From Pseudoalteromonas flavipulchra NCIMB 2033 = ATCC BAA-314 (GTDB lineage Bacteria > Pseudomonadota > Gammaproteobacteria > Enterobacterales > Alteromonadaceae): a DNA stretch of 64,000 bases. The stretch spans positions 26,553 to 90,552 of the forward strand of contig JWIH01000005.1 in NCBI GenBank assembly GCA_000814665.1, written 5' to 3'. A program made the translations under genes and the position numbers. Every line of letters starts with the position of its first letter. Position 1 is the stretch's first letter. Below the pieces are notes generated by a model, which searched no databases, was not told the DNA's origin, and saw only the letters and a list, made by a program, of their open reading frames with translations. Shown piece after piece: positions 37,627 to 50,281 of the stretch.

Positions 37627-38075
37627 TACCATTCCTGTTTTTCTAGCCAAAATGCACGGCCAAAACCGCCTACATATCGAACCCTAGCCACTTCAATTCG
37701 CCACAGGTGAAAATCACCGAGCATGGCATATTGCTGAGCTTTTTCGTGCTTTATTACGAATTGTGCAATCAGGCTTTCGCTATCCGCTCTTGGCAGCTTG
37801 TGTGCATGCCCAAGAATAGTAACTCGCGCATTTTCAACATCTTCAACCGCGCCATCACCAAGCACCATAAACGAAAGTGCCGGGTGCTTGGCTAAATTCT
37901 TGGTGTGCTGGGCGATATCACTAATAAAGAAGTAAAAGTGATTATCTTCAAGAAAAACATATTGAGCGATAGAAGAAAACGGAAAACCCTTTTGATTGTT
38001 AGAGAAGGTAGATAAAAATGCGCTCTTATGGCTTTGGCATAAGGCCTTTGCTTCGTTGATTGCGGTTTCTCTCAT
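37623..38075 (-). CDS. HugZ-like heme-utilisation protein (PNPOx fold)
   Basis: A 150-residue split-barrel protein of the pyridoxamine-phosphate-oxidase fold. Its C-terminal RYVGGFGRAFWL is the motif seen in the HugZ/HutZ heme-degrading or heme-binding family, and the early part (KGFPFSSIAQYVF, HFYFFISDIAQH) fits the flavin/heme split barrel. It is shorter than full HugZ proteins (about 250 residues). It may bind or break down heme in the cytoplasm. A full heme-uptake operon with a heme oxygenase lies 2.2 kb away. Its 3' end overlaps the convergent GNAT gene. Confidence 0.78.
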   Translation of the reverse strand: MRETAINEAKALCQSHKSAFLSTFSNNQKGFPFSSIAQYVFLEDNHFYFFISDIAQHTKNLAKHPALSFMVLGDGAVEDVENARVTILGHAHKLPRADSESLIAQFVIKHEKAQQYAMLGDFHLWRIEVARVRYVGGFGRAFWLEKQEWY

Positions 38076-38273
38076 CTTGTTATGCGCTTAAGTAATACAA
38101 CTCCTAACTGCTATGATCGCTAAAACTAAAAATAAAATCAAAAACTAAGTAAGCAAATCTGCAAATTTGAAGCTACCTTTTTAAAAGGTATGTTGGTAAT
38201 TTTTAGAGTATTTACTTGGTTTTTTATCTCGTTTGTAACATAGTTTGTTTACTCAAAATAGAGCAATGACATT

Positions 38274-40298
38274 ATGCTAAGTAAACTAACAATAAAACAA
38301 AAAATTACTTTAGGCTTTAGTGCATTAGGCGTGCTGCTGTTACTTGCGTGCGTGCTTGCCTATTTAGCATTGGCGCAAATAAAGTCCGCTAATCAAAATA
38401 TGGGGCAAGTTACTTTACCTATTCAGCGCAGTGCTGACGCCTTGCAACTTGAGCAGCTTAAGCTCAGCAAATTGATTTCCCAAGCTTATACCCTCGAAAG
38501 CGAGCAAGATATCAATCGGGCTCGACAGCAATTTACCTCACAGCAGCAACTGTATGTTGAGCGCCAGCAGCACTTAACGTCATTGACGCAAGCCATGCCT
38601 GAATTTGTCACACCATTAAAGCAAACTCTGGCGCTGGGTGAGCAGCTCAGTCGTGCCGCAGAACAAATGTTGCAGGCTAAGGCAGACGTTGTACAGGCGC
38701 AGCAACGGATCCAATCTCAATATCAAGCACTTAAACAGGATAAAGAACAGGCCAGCAATGCCATGCTGGATCTTGAGTTAATCGAGACAGACAAAACACG
38801 GCAGTTGGAAGAAATGGTCGGGACCGGTGTTCGTATCGACGACATGTTGTTTACCCTGGAAAACAACAGTCAGCGGATCAGCGGGTTAACGCTAGAGCAA
38901 GTTGATCAGCATCAGCAAGACATGCTGTTTTTGTTAGATAATATTGAAAACAACTTAACGTTTTTGAAGCGCCAAGCCTATGGTATGGATGCAGATGATT
39001 TGTTAAATCAGTTTAGTGAGGGTATGACTAAGCTCAGAGCAAAGCTGGGTGAGCCAGGTCATCTTTATGTTGCGGTACAAGAGAAACTGCGTCAGCAGCA
39101 GCAAGCTGCAATGTTATATAAGCAGTCAGAGCAACATGCATTTGCCATTTTAACCGAGCTTGAGAAAATGCAGCAAAGCGCCAATGCGGCGTTTAATCGT
39201 TCTCAAAATAATGCTGAAACCCTTATCGAGCGGGCGCAAAATACCGCCATCTTATTGGTGATTGTCTTTATTGCTTTAGGTGCGTTTATCTCGGTTTCAA
39301 CCAGCCGGGCAATGCTTGGGCCGTTGGCTGCGGTGAATAAAATGCTTAAATATCTTGCTGCTGGAGACTTTTCGAAGCAAATGAGTAAGCGCAGTGATGA
39401 TGAATTTGGTCAGTTAATTGATAATATCAATCAGGTTAAAGACAATCTCCGTGCTTTGCTAGAGTCAATCAATAGTCAGGTTCATGAGTTAGAAGGGCTA
39501 TCGGAGTCATCATTAAGCGAAAGTAAACAAATAGCCAATAATGCGACTGAGCAAATGCGCCGCATGGATAATGCCAATCGCTTAGCACAAAGTATTTCAG
39601 CCAGTGCTTTGGCGGTTTCCGAACGCTCGTCAGATAGCCTCGCGAGCATCCATACCGCTAACCAGCATAAAACCGAGGTCAGTAAATACACACAAGACAA
39701 TAAAGAACATATTCTATCGCTCAGCACGCGCATGAGTGAAGCGGTAGAGAGCATGACCAAGTTGACCACACATAGCGAGAATATCGGCAGTATCTTGGAT
39801 ACCATTGTTTCTATCGCTGAGCAAACCAATCTGTTGGCGCTAAACGCAGCAATTGAGGCGGCTCGAGCTGGTGAGCAGGGAAGAGGGTTTGCTGTAGTCG
39901 CCGATGAGGTTAGAACGCTTGCGTCTAGGACGCAGGAGTCAACCAATGAAATTAACCAAATGATCGCAGCACTGAGACAGGATACACATACCGCCTCTGA
40001 GGCCATTAATTCCGGCCAACGTGATGTTGCTTCATGTGTTAAACAAAGTGAGGCGCTTGCCAGTGCTATGGATGAAATTGCCAACGCTATTTTACAGGTT
40101 ACGCAGTTGAGTGAAGAAGTCAGCCAAGCCGCTGATCACCAAGCGACGGATTGTCAGCAAATTGAGCAGGTGATGCTAGATGCACAAAGTACCGCAAACG
40201 ACAACGCTCAGGCGATGCAAAGCTTGGCGAAAGGGAGCGAGTCACTCAGTAGCTTCTCGCATCGTCTTGCAACACTGGTTGAGCGTTTTAAATTGTAA
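38274..40298 (+). CDS. Methyl-accepting chemotaxis protein
   Basis: A 674-residue transducer. It has a first membrane helix (about 13-35), a long helical periplasmic domain (about 36-320) of the four-helix-bundle type, a second helix (about 322-345), HAMP ([23 protein letters not shown]) and the signalling domain with hairpin tip [37 protein letters not shown]. It controls CheA through CheW. The ligand is unknown. It stands alone among heme-related genes, and its cue could be unrelated. Confidence 0.93.
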   Translation: MLSKLTIKQKITLGFSALGVLLLLACVLAYLALAQIKSANQNMGQVTLPIQRSADALQLEQLKLSKLISQAYTLESEQDINRARQQFTSQQQLYVERQQHLTSLTQAMPEFVTPLKQTLALGEQLSRAAEQMLQAKADVVQAQQRIQSQYQALKQDKEQASNAMLDLELIETDKTRQLEEMVGTGVRIDDMLFTLENNSQRISGLTLEQVDQHQQDMLFLLDNIENNLTFLKRQAYGMDADDLLNQFSEGMTKLRAKLGEPGHLYVAVQEKLRQQQQAAMLYKQSEQHAFAILTELEKMQQSANAAFNRSQNNAETLIERAQNTAILLVIVFIALGAFISVSTSRAMLGPLAAVNKMLKYLAAGDFSKQMSKRSDDEFGQLIDNINQVKDNLRALLESINSQVHELEGLSESSLSESKQIANNATEQMRRMDNANRLAQSISASALAVSERSSDSLASIHTANQHKTEVSKYTQDNKEHILSLSTRMSEAVESMTKLTTHSENIGSILDTIVSIAEQTNLLALNAAIEAARAGEQGRGFAVVADEVRTLASRTQESTNEINQMIAALRQDTHTASEAINSGQRDVASCVKQSEALASAMDEIANAILQVTQLSEEVSQAADHQATDCQQIEQVMLDAQSTANDNAQAMQSLAKGSESLSSFSHRLATLVERFKL

Positions 40299-40313
40299 AA
40301 ATGTAAATTGGTA

Positions 40314-40703
40314 TTACACACGCTTTGATGGTCTGGAATAAATATAAGACATCACTGCGATTTTTATACTGCCAACTACACAGGCCAACCAAGCCGCTGG
40401 TGAGAGCAAAATAAGTAAAGCATAACTTGCAGCAATGCCCACTGTTGCCATGATTTTGGCCTTAAGCGGAATAACCTTATATTGCTTCCATTGCGTTAAT
40501 GAAGCGCCAAACCTTGGGTGATTTAGCAGCCACAAGGCAAGCTTAGGAGAAGCTTTTGAAAAGCACGCCAAAGCCAGAATAAAAAACACAGTGGTTGGCA
40601 TGACGGGCAAAACAATACCAATAACACCGAGGGCTACAAATAGGTATCCGCATAGCAGTAGGGCTATTTTTTTATAGTTGGCTAAGGCGGCTTTAAATAT
40701 CAT
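40314..40703 (-). CDS. DUF454 (YbaN-type) membrane protein
   Basis: A 129-residue inner-membrane protein with about four hydrophobic segments and the family signature LGVIGIVLPVMPTTVFFILALACFSK. The start overlaps the stop of the heme oxygenase gene by four bases (ATGA), so the two are translationally coupled. The function of the family is not established. Its place at the end of the heme operon suggests a role in heme or iron handling. Confidence 0.88.
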   Translation of the reverse strand: MIFKAALANYKKIALLLCGYLFVALGVIGIVLPVMPTTVFFILALACFSKASPKLALWLLNHPRFGASLTQWKQYKVIPLKAKIMATVGIAASYALLILLSPAAWLACVVGSIKIAVMSYIYSRPSKRV

Positions 40704-41290
40704 GAATAAACGTGTGCCTGAAATGCTTGGAAACGGGTGAATGCCTGACGAGCACCTTCAATTAGCGCCTGTTCTTGCTGTTCGCTCAATTCAATTGCGT
40801 CTATGATTTGCACAAGCTCTCGCCAAGCGCTGCCGCGACCAGCTCCTGGGCCTGCTAAATATCTAGCTCCATGCTGCGCATCAAAATTGAGCTTGGCCCC
40901 AACTTGTTTACCCAACATGGCTGCACCTACCTTTGAGCCCTCAACCACATACAGCCAGCCGAGGGCTTTGGCGACGTCGGTATGATTGGTTACTTCTGGC
41001 ATTAAATAGGGAGTAGGGATGGTGGTTCCAAGGTCGATAAAGTCTTGTTCAAGCAAACCTAAGCGGCGGCGCGCGGCCAAATCAGGAATAAGCGCCGACA
41101 ACTCTGGGTGTTCATAAAGAGCGCTCACATCTTTTAAAAAATAAAACTGTAGTCTTAAGAAATCGAGATAGCTTTGTGTATTGGCGAATGGGTCTTGCGC
41201 CATAATGGATTTGTCTACATTGTCGTGGGTATCTGCAGTTGCATGTTTTAAGTTTTGCGCTCGAGAAAGTGCAGAGGTAACGGTAGTCAT
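40700..41290 (-). CDS. Biliverdin-producing heme oxygenase
   Basis: A 196-residue bacterial heme oxygenase. It has the proximal-His helix (LKHATADTHDNVD, likely His about 15) and the distal helix LGWLYVVEGSKVGA. It would open the heme ring to release iron, biliverdin and CO. ATG 41290 was chosen because TTGGAG lies 7 bases upstream; the longer frame from 41335 adds residues with no family match. It lies 67 bases after the TonB receptor and overlaps the DUF454 gene, which fits a heme uptake and degradation operon. Confidence 0.9.
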   Translation of the reverse strand: MTTVTSALSRAQNLKHATADTHDNVDKSIMAQDPFANTQSYLDFLRLQFYFLKDVSALYEHPELSALIPDLAARRRLGLLEQDFIDLGTTIPTPYLMPEVTNHTDVAKALGWLYVVEGSKVGAAMLGKQVGAKLNFDAQHGARYLAGPGAGRGSAWRELVQIIDAIELSEQQEQALIEGARQAFTRFQAFQAHVYS

Positions 41291-41357
41291 TGATGCTCCA
41301 AGGTGATGTAAAAATATAGCGCTGTCTTTAAGCAAAAGTACAGCGCTTAAGTGTTGA

Positions 41358-44081
41358 TTAAAGTTTGAGTTCTAAGCCAATTGAAATGGTCTGGCCAGGT
41401 TCAGGCATCGCAACGATCGAGCCGCTTGAAACTTTATACTGATCGGTCAAGTTGGTGATCGCTAGGTTGCCTTTGATGCTATCGCTAAAGATATAATCAA
41501 GGTAAAAGTCGAGCTGATAGCCTGCTGGAATATACTCAAGCGCAGTTACTCCAGTCCCTGCCAAAAAGCCGCCTGGGTGATGTTTCTCAGAGTGTTTTTT
41601 GTAGGTAAAACCCGTATCAATTGTGTCGTTAAAGAGTGTCATACCAAGCGTTGCGATATAGCTTTTTTCAGGAGGCACACGAAGTGGTGTTAAACTCCCC
41701 GCAAAGCCGGTCGTATTACAAGTATCAACACCTGCAGCCTCAGCCATTAAGCGTGAGCACATTTTGACGTCGGTGTACTTTGTGTAAGATAACCTGCTGT
41801 AAAATAAGTCGCTTTGGTAATGAAGACCAAATTCCGTGCCAGGCAGTTCAAACTGATCATAGTTGGTAAAAGTGAACTTTTGATCCCATGAAGGTGCATC
41901 GGGTTTAGGCAAGAAGCCTGTTGCCAACATACTTTCAATATTGGTGTTGAAGTACTCCGCCGAGATAATTAGCTTATCCCCGTGGCTGAGTAAGTTGCTA
42001 AAGTCACTCTCAAAGCCAATATCATACGACTTCGTTTTTTCAGGGGTGATCGGGTACTCACTAGAGTAGGAAAACACCTCATTAGAAACCGTTGTTTCGT
42101 ACAGGTTTGGCATTCGATATGCGTTGCTATATTTGGCTTTAATGACTGTATTATCAAGTAGTTGATAATTTGCTTGTACAGTCACATCCGCTTTGGCATC
42201 AAATGTAAGCTTTTCGCCTGTTTGATAGTCCTCGTTTACCGAGTCATGAAGGTTTACGTTCAGTGCAAGCTCTACCGGGGAAAGATCGACATTGGCATTG
42301 GCAAATAATGCTCGCTTTGTTTGTTTACCGTGTCGCGAAGTCGCTTTTAAATTGAAGTCAGCAGGGTACCAGTCTCGATTAAAATTGTCTTTCCAGTCTT
42401 TATGAGGGCTTAATTTTTCAACCTGCCAAGATAGGCCATACGTCAAAGTAATTGGTGTACTGGCCAGCGATAATGCAGAGGTGTTGAACGCACTTATCCC
42501 ATGACGCTTATTGTTATAACGGTGAAAATATTGCCCCGCATTTGCTCCTAGGTTACTGCCAAGCGCATTATATTGCTGTAACCTCGCGCTGGTACGCCAA
42601 ACGTTAACACTAAGATCGACTAATGAGTTATTACTCGGTAAAAAGCGGTATAACGCACTGGCGCTGTTTACCAAAGCTGAGCCCGGAGCCCACTGCGGCA
42701 TGGTTTCTACACCTTCTGGAATTTCTTCGGACATCCATTGTTCTTGGCCATTTTCATCGATCACCTTCCAAAACTTGGTGTCACCGGCTCTTTGTTTGTA
42801 CCAGTAGGTGGCCAGCATTTCTCCCGCTTCTTGCTTATGGTAGCGTGTATTCACCTCTAACGATTGTTCTTCTGTAAACGCATAAGTTAGTTTGGCAAGA
42901 TATGAGTCGCTTTCAAAGCTTGTATTGACGACTTCGCCATTTTGATTAACCGGAGGTGGGATAAAGTCGACTACTGTGACTTCATCATATTTCCCTTGGT
43001 GTTCAGTTGAAGGCACCCAACGCACGTACTCCTTGGTTTCAACAAAGTCGTTAAAGCCATTTTTACCAGCAAAGTAGTTACCAACCTTTTTCTTACTATA
43101 AGCCAGTACCGCTTGTAAGTTATCCTGTTGATAAGCGGTTGCTAGCGTAAACCCGCCGCCTGCAAAGTCGAGTGTGTCATTGTGGTTGCTGATTTCATAA
43201 TAACTTTGCAGGCCAAAGCTCTCTGGTACTTCAGGTGTTTTATTGTTGTTATGCGTATTTACCTTAACTAAAGCGCCAAAACGCTTACCGTCTTGGAGAA
43301 TATCTTGCGTGCCCAATGTTCGGATATTGACTGTTCCGCCGATTGCACCTGAGCCAAAAGGTGATGCTTTGGCCGATGCGCCTTTTTCGACATTAACCGA
43401 GCTTATCAAGTTTGAATCGATATAGGTTCTGTCAGACGAGCCCATATAGCCGCGGTTTGTGTGCGTTGATTGCAAACTACCGTCAATGAAAATCGGCACT
43501 CGACCTTCGCCTTGCACGCCGCGAATACCAATATCAAGTGCGCCAGCTTCGTTTCGAATATTGTTTGCCTCTATACCAGAAAACGTTGAGAAAATATCCG
43601 AGTTAGATAAACCCTTGGTTCGAGTAATCTGTTCACGATTAAGGTTGAGTTTATCGCCTTTGACAGTGATAACTTCAATATTATCTTGCGGATTTGGTAT
43701 TTGCTTGTGCTTAGCCTGAGTGTTGTTGGATTGGCCTTTTGCTGGCGTTAACTCGCTAATCGCCGCTTTAATAACGATGTTATTGTCAATAATACTCGCC
43801 GTTAGCGGGCTGCCTTTCAATGTACGCTCTAGCGCCTCGGTTAAACTTACCTCTCCTTTAAGTGCTGGGGCTTGCAGGCCATTTAAGAGTTTCGCATCGG
43901 CAATTAGATTCATACTCGCAGCCTCAGCTACCTGCGTTAAGGTATGGCTAATAGGTTGCTGCGTAAGATTAAATTGATATATAGCAACTTGACTCTGCGC
44001 GGTTGCAGGCAGGCTCAGGCTAAGCCCGAGTGCAAATGCTAAGGGAGTGAGTCTTGTGTTTAAAACAGAGCGAGTTCTCAT
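41358..44081 (-). CDS. TonB-dependent receptor with STN signalling domain, probably heme-type
   Basis: A 907-residue outer-membrane receptor. It has a signal peptide (about 1-28), an STN secretin/TonB N-terminal domain (about 35-88, LTQQPISHTLTQVAEAASM), a plug from about 150 (GIRGVQGEGRVPIFIDG and ASPFGSGAIGGTVNIRTL) and a 22-strand barrel with YRMPNLYE and a terminal Leu-rich strand. The STN domain signals through FecR to FecI, encoded just upstream. Heme as substrate is inferred from the heme oxygenase in the same operon, since the plug and barrel motifs alone do not prove it. Confidence 0.9.
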   Translation of the reverse strand: MRTRSVLNTRLTPLAFALGLSLSLPATAQSQVAIYQFNLTQQPISHTLTQVAEAASMNLIADAKLLNGLQAPALKGEVSLTEALERTLKGSPLTASIIDNNIVIKAAISELTPAKGQSNNTQAKHKQIPNPQDNIEVITVKGDKLNLNREQITRTKGLSNSDIFSTFSGIEANNIRNEAGALDIGIRGVQGEGRVPIFIDGSLQSTHTNRGYMGSSDRTYIDSNLISSVNVEKGASAKASPFGSGAIGGTVNIRTLGTQDILQDGKRFGALVKVNTHNNNKTPEVPESFGLQSYYEISNHNDTLDFAGGGFTLATAYQQDNLQAVLAYSKKKVGNYFAGKNGFNDFVETKEYVRWVPSTEHQGKYDEVTVVDFIPPPVNQNGEVVNTSFESDSYLAKLTYAFTEEQSLEVNTRYHKQEAGEMLATYWYKQRAGDTKFWKVIDENGQEQWMSEEIPEGVETMPQWAPGSALVNSASALYRFLPSNNSLVDLSVNVWRTSARLQQYNALGSNLGANAGQYFHRYNNKRHGISAFNTSALSLASTPITLTYGLSWQVEKLSPHKDWKDNFNRDWYPADFNLKATSRHGKQTKRALFANANVDLSPVELALNVNLHDSVNEDYQTGEKLTFDAKADVTVQANYQLLDNTVIKAKYSNAYRMPNLYETTVSNEVFSYSSEYPITPEKTKSYDIGFESDFSNLLSHGDKLIISAEYFNTNIESMLATGFLPKPDAPSWDQKFTFTNYDQFELPGTEFGLHYQSDLFYSRLSYTKYTDVKMCSRLMAEAAGVDTCNTTGFAGSLTPLRVPPEKSYIATLGMTLFNDTIDTGFTYKKHSEKHHPGGFLAGTGVTALEYIPAGYQLDFYLDYIFSDSIKGNLAITNLTDQYKVSSGSIVAMPEPGQTISIGLELKL

Positions 44082-44115
44082 TGTGATGCATCCAAATAAA
44101 TTACCTAAGATGAAA

Positions 44116-44133
44116 ACGAATGAGAATGAGAAC
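44116..44133. promoter_or_regulatory. Possible Fur box upstream of the TonB receptor
   Basis: Three tandem hexamers here (ACGAAT, GAGAAT, GAGAAC) resemble the GATAAT repeat of Fur boxes, in the 83-base gap between fecR and the receptor. Iron control of the receptor is plausible; a match to the consensus is only partial. Confidence 0.45.
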
Positions 44134-44164
44134 TCCTCAATAAAAAATTGAATATTTTATCTTG

Positions 44165-45130
44165 TTATCGAGAATTAACTATAACTATATGATTATTATA
44201 CTCTTTAACTTCTACAGGGAGAACATGTGGAAGTAAGTTTAAAAAGCTTTCGAGCTCTGATGCCAAAAAAGTACCCGAAATAACCAATTGCTCAGTTGAT
44301 TGAGTGCTTAAGGTGTAACTCATCGCATGATGTCGTTTAAATTCCTCAAGTGCTTCGTTAAGTGGTGTATTGTCGAACACGAGTCGTCCTTGCTTAAACG
44401 CATCGACGAGATTGAGGTTTGGATCAAACTCAGCCTTGACAATGCCGTCACTGTCCACGACCGCCATTTGTCCTTTTGTCAGCGTTATTTGCTGATGTTG
44501 GCTTTGCACGTTTACACGGCCATGATCCACCACAATGCGAACGCTATTGGGTTTTTTATCAACAGAAAAGCGGGTACCTAATACGGTAATTTTTGTGCTA
44601 CCGGCGCTGATAACAAATGGTCGGCTTTTGTCACTGGCAACGTCAAACAATACGCGTCCACTGAGTAGCTTATTACGGCGCCGATTGCCATCAAAATCAA
44701 TAGCGAGGGACGTTTTGGCATCTAAGGTCAGTAGAGAGTTATCGGGCAGTGAGATAGTGCGTAATTCGCCTCGAGGTGACTGATAGCTGGCGTGAAAGGT
44801 GTCTTTGTTTACTTGAAAGAACCACGTTTGATAACCAACGAAACTCAACGCAAAAAGTGCAAAGCATGCAGCAATGGCGAAGTACCGCTGAGTTGTCTTT
44901 GGTTTAAGTTTAGAGTGTGTAACTGGATTCTCTAATTGTGCAATGTCTTGCTCTGAAAATTGCGATAACAGTCGCTCAACCTGTTTACTTTCTTGATAGG
45001 CTGTTTGGTGCGCACGGCTTTCACCAAGCCAACGATTGAGCGCTTGCTGCTGCGCTTTACTGAGCCCTTGCCTTTCGAGTTCCAGCCAGTGGTTTACTTG
45101 CTGCTGTATTGATACATTATGACGGTCCAT
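44165..45130 (-). CDS. fecR: FecR-type anti-sigma factor
   Basis: A 321-residue inner-membrane regulator. It has a cytoplasmic N-terminal part (about 1-80, VNHWLELERQGLSKAQQQALNRWL), one membrane helix (about 85-103) and a periplasmic FecR domain (about 115-320, PRGELRTISLPDNSLLTLDAKT, VLGTRFSV). The C-terminal part (LNEALEEFKRHHAMSYTL) is like an STN domain and contacts the receptor. It holds or activates the sigma factor encoded 10 bases upstream. The ribosome site is AAGAGA. Confidence 0.92.
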   Translation of the reverse strand: MDRHNVSIQQQVNHWLELERQGLSKAQQQALNRWLGESRAHQTAYQESKQVERLLSQFSEQDIAQLENPVTHSKLKPKTTQRYFAIAACFALFALSFVGYQTWFFQVNKDTFHASYQSPRGELRTISLPDNSLLTLDAKTSLAIDFDGNRRRNKLLSGRVLFDVASDKSRPFVISAGSTKITVLGTRFSVDKKPNSVRIVVDHGRVNVQSQHQQITLTKGQMAVVDSDGIVKAEFDPNLNLVDAFKQGRLVFDNTPLNEALEEFKRHHAMSYTLSTQSTEQLVISGTFLASELESFLNLLPHVLPVEVKEYNNHIVIVNSR

Positions 45131-45140
45131 TGCGATTCTC

Positions 45141-45611
45141 TTATTGTTTTTGTAATGCGTTACGGCAAGCGAGCATGGCAGTTGCCAAGTGTTTTTCGAC
45201 CATGCTGACAGATATCCCCATTTGCTCTGCTATTTGTGGCTGGCTTAAGTTTTTAAATTTATAGAGCACAAATGCTTGCTTGGTTTTTAGAGGTAAGGAG
45301 TCGATACTTCGATTAAGTAATGCCAGTTGTTGTTGACTTGCGAGCTTAGCCTCGGGCTCATAATAACTTGGCGCGACTAATTCGAAGTCGTCGGGCTCAG
45401 CAACGGTTTGATTTTTGCGATACTGATCAATCACAATGTTTTTCGCGGCTTTAAAAAATAGTGCGCGCTCTTGCGTGTTATCCTGCTTTGGATTGCTGTT
45501 TTTATAACTTAGTATTCGGGTATACGCCTCTTGGACTATATTTTGAGCCTTATCTTTGCACCCCACTGAACGAGCGATATAACTTAATACTTCTGAGTAA
45601 TAACGTTCCAA
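45141..45611 (-). CDS. fecI: FecI-type ECF sigma factor
   Basis: A 156-residue ECF sigma factor with region 2 (AQNIVQEAYTRIL) and region 4 (SQPQIAEQMGISVSMVEKHLATAM). The start is TTG 45611, because stop codons lie just upstream in frame; the length is normal for the group. With FecR and the STN receptor it forms a cell-surface signalling chain that turns on the uptake genes. The upstream region has a Fur-like TTATTGAGAATTG stretch (about 45662-45680), which is a weak match. Confidence 0.9.
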   Translation of the reverse strand: MERYYSEVLSYIARSVGCKDKAQNIVQEAYTRILSYKNSNPKQDNTQERALFFKAAKNIVIDQYRKNQTVAEPDDFELVAPSYYEPEAKLASQQQLALLNRSIDSLPLKTKQAFVLYKFKNLSQPQIAEQMGISVSMVEKHLATAMLACRNALQKQ

Positions 45612-45820
45612 AATACACCAGTTTGCTTTTCAAAAGTCGCGCATACTAGCATTAATTTTTGTTATTGAGAATTGTTTTTATTTGCGTTTATTGGTTTTAA
45701 ACTGTTCGTTAATAGGTTTTATGTCTTTAGTGCTTTTACTTAATGTTTTATTGTAAGGTTATGAAAAAACTTAGCTTTATTTTAAATTGCTTTGGTTCCA
45801 AACACTAAGCGCAGTGCTTA

Positions 45821-47023
45821 TTAAGGCGTAGGAGCGATACCTTTGATAATGCGCTGGCAGGCGCTGGGATCCATAAAATGGGGCACCGGATAATCCGGAT
45901 GTGCTTCTTTTAGCGCCAGCTCTGCGAGTAGTGCAGCATCATCAGGAAGTACTTCGGCGAGCGTGGTTTGGATATGTAAATCAAGCAGTAAGCGCTCAAT
46001 GTGCTCTAAAAGATCATCTGCTTGGCGCTCGATGGGATAGTCTAACGAGGTTAATCCACAGTATCTGGCGATGAGCGCGAGTTGCTGATTAATGCGCTCG
46101 CCATACCAGGTTAGCACGGGCATGAGTAACACCGCATTGGCAAGCCCGTGCGGCGTACCATATTGAGCGCTCAATTGGTGTGAAATTGCATGCACGTAGC
46201 CGACAGAGGTTCTGGTAAACGCTTGTCCTGCGTAATGGGAAGCGAGTAGTAGCTGTGTTCTTGCTTCTAAGTTTTGTGGGTCTTGTTGCGCTTTGGGTAG
46301 ATATTCAAAGATGGCTCTACAGGCTTCAAGAGCACGTTCGCGGCTAAACTTAAGACAGTTAATGCTCAGTAGAGCCTCAATGGCGTGGGTTAGTGCATCA
46401 ATTGCTGTAGTCGCGGTGATATGTGCGGGCATACTTGTGGTTAATTCTGGTAATAACACGGCATGGTGTGGCACTAAACAAAAATCAGTCGCGGCATATT
46501 TGGCGTGATTAGTAGGATCGTTAACGACGGCGGCAACGGTGGTTTCCGAGCCGGTTCCTGCTGTTGTTGGGATCGCGATATTCGGCGGTAGGCGTTTTAA
46601 GACTTTAAACAACCCTTTAAGTTTAGTCACCGGTTTGTTCGGCTTGACAGCCCGAGCACCGATCAGCTTGCCCGTGTCGAGTACCGAGCCACCGCCAAGC
46701 GCGATAATTGCTTTACACTGATGCTGTTGGTAGACCTTTAGACCATCTTCAACGTTTGTTATGGTTGGGTTGGGTAAAACATCTGCGTAATAATGCGTGA
46801 CTAACTCTGACTCACGTAGTGTGTTTTCCACAACCTGATGCAAGTTGAGTTTGAGCAGCACTTGATCGGTCACGACTAAGACGTTATCTCCACTTTTTAA
46901 CCCCAGCGCTTTAATGGCGTCTAACAACCCCGTTTTTCCCTGATGTAATTTGGGGTTCGGGATCCCGATAAAAATAACAATGCACTTTAGGGCAAAGTGG
47001 TAAATACGGTAAAACCAACTCAT
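45821..47023 (-). CDS. Iron-containing (type III) alcohol dehydrogenase
   Basis: A 400-residue Fe-ADH family enzyme. It has the nucleotide-binding GGGSVLDTGK and PTTAGTGSE motifs. The metal ligands appear in order: Asp of TAIDALTHAIE, His of that motif, His of YVHAISHQL and His of TPHGLANA. The family reduces aldehydes or oxidises alcohols with NAD(P). The exact substrate cannot be read. The N-terminus (MSWFYRIYHFALKCIVIFIG) is hydrophobic, unusual for a cytoplasmic enzyme, and may mark a membrane-associated form. It lies 78 bases downstream of the glycosidase gene. Confidence 0.9.
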   Translation of the reverse strand: MSWFYRIYHFALKCIVIFIGIPNPKLHQGKTGLLDAIKALGLKSGDNVLVVTDQVLLKLNLHQVVENTLRESELVTHYYADVLPNPTITNVEDGLKVYQQHQCKAIIALGGGSVLDTGKLIGARAVKPNKPVTKLKGLFKVLKRLPPNIAIPTTAGTGSETTVAAVVNDPTNHAKYAATDFCLVPHHAVLLPELTTSMPAHITATTAIDALTHAIEALLSINCLKFSRERALEACRAIFEYLPKAQQDPQNLEARTQLLLASHYAGQAFTRTSVGYVHAISHQLSAQYGTPHGLANAVLLMPVLTWYGERINQQLALIARYCGLTSLDYPIERQADDLLEHIERLLLDLHIQTTLAEVLPDDAALLAELALKEAHPDYPVPHFMDPSACQRIIKGIAPTP

Positions 47024-47101
47024 TGCGATCCGTCTAATTTTGCTTTTGTATCATTTAAAAAATGTAGACGGATCATCACTGAATTGCTAGCAAATTTTCG
47101 G

Positions 47102-49516
<2,415 letters not shown>

Positions 49517-49534
49517 TCAGTAGCAAACGATGAA

Positions 49535-50281
49535 TTACTCGTCGATGGGGCAGCCGACGTCAACCTTTTTGCGTTGCATCTGTACTCGTTCAGCGGCGGC
49601 GCGTAGCCGATTTATATATTCTGGAGGGGCGCTGGGGTTGGCGGTTAAATAGAGGGTTTTACTTAACTCTGGAACTTCTAGCACTTTGTCCCATTGCTCC
49701 ACTAAACCCATTCTAGCAGCCATTCTATCCACAAAATTTTCGGCACCAAAAATAAAGTCAATTCTACCTCTTTCAAGCAGCTCACCTGCACGACTCAAAC
49801 TAGTTACTGATAGCATGTTCTTATCGGCGATAAAGCCTTGTGCTTTTAAATAGTTTTCGGAAAGTTGATCGGCCGCAACAGCGACAACATGTTGTTTGAT
49901 TTTCCATATTTCCCACTCTTGCTGATCGGCGATATCAGCACGCTTATAAAAGGCGACCTTTAGCTCACAAAGTGGCGCAATCCAGATATGGTTTGCTTCA
50001 CGTTGCTCCGTTCTGGCGATTGAGTAGAGCAATGAATAAGGGGATTTTTTGGAGAAGGCTTTTGCGCGAGTCCAAGGCAACATATAAATTTGATAGCTTA
50101 GCTCTGCTTCCCACATAATGAGGCGTACGATATCAGTGGCAAGCCCAGTAATGGTGCCGTTCTTTTGCTCTATCTGGTACGGAGGAAAATGCTCGGTATA
50201 GATATCTACTTTTGTCGGTGCTGCGGCTAAGGCACTAAATACACTAAATATCCCTATAACGCTCCCAATTATATACTGCAT
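49535..50281 (-). CDS. Family 3 solute-binding-like periplasmic protein
   Basis: A 248-residue exported protein with a signal peptide (about 1-20) and the SBP_bac_3 layout. It opens with VDIYTEHFPPYQIEQKNGTITGLATDIVRLI and includes MLPWTRAKAF and RGRIDFIFGAENFVDRMA. Members without a permease partner, like this one, are common in marine gammaproteobacteria and may sense amino-acid-like ligands. No transporter genes are near. The ligand is unknown. Confidence 0.82.
   Translation of the reverse strand: MQYIIGSVIGIFSVFSALAAAPTKVDIYTEHFPPYQIEQKNGTITGLATDIVRLIMWEAELSYQIYMLPWTRAKAFSKKSPYSLLYSIARTEQREANHIWIAPLCELKVAFYKRADIADQQEWEIWKIKQHVVAVAADQLSENYLKAQGFIADKNMLSVTSLSRAGELLERGRIDFIFGAENFVDRMAARMGLVEQWDKVLEVPELSKTLYLTANPSAPPEYINRLRAAAERVQMQRKKVDVGCPIDE

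Noticed and set aside
38174-38190. 17-base AT-rich palindrome TACCTTTT-T-AAAAGGTA before the chemoreceptor gene
   Set aside because: AT-rich and isolated; no promoter or terminator context supports a function.
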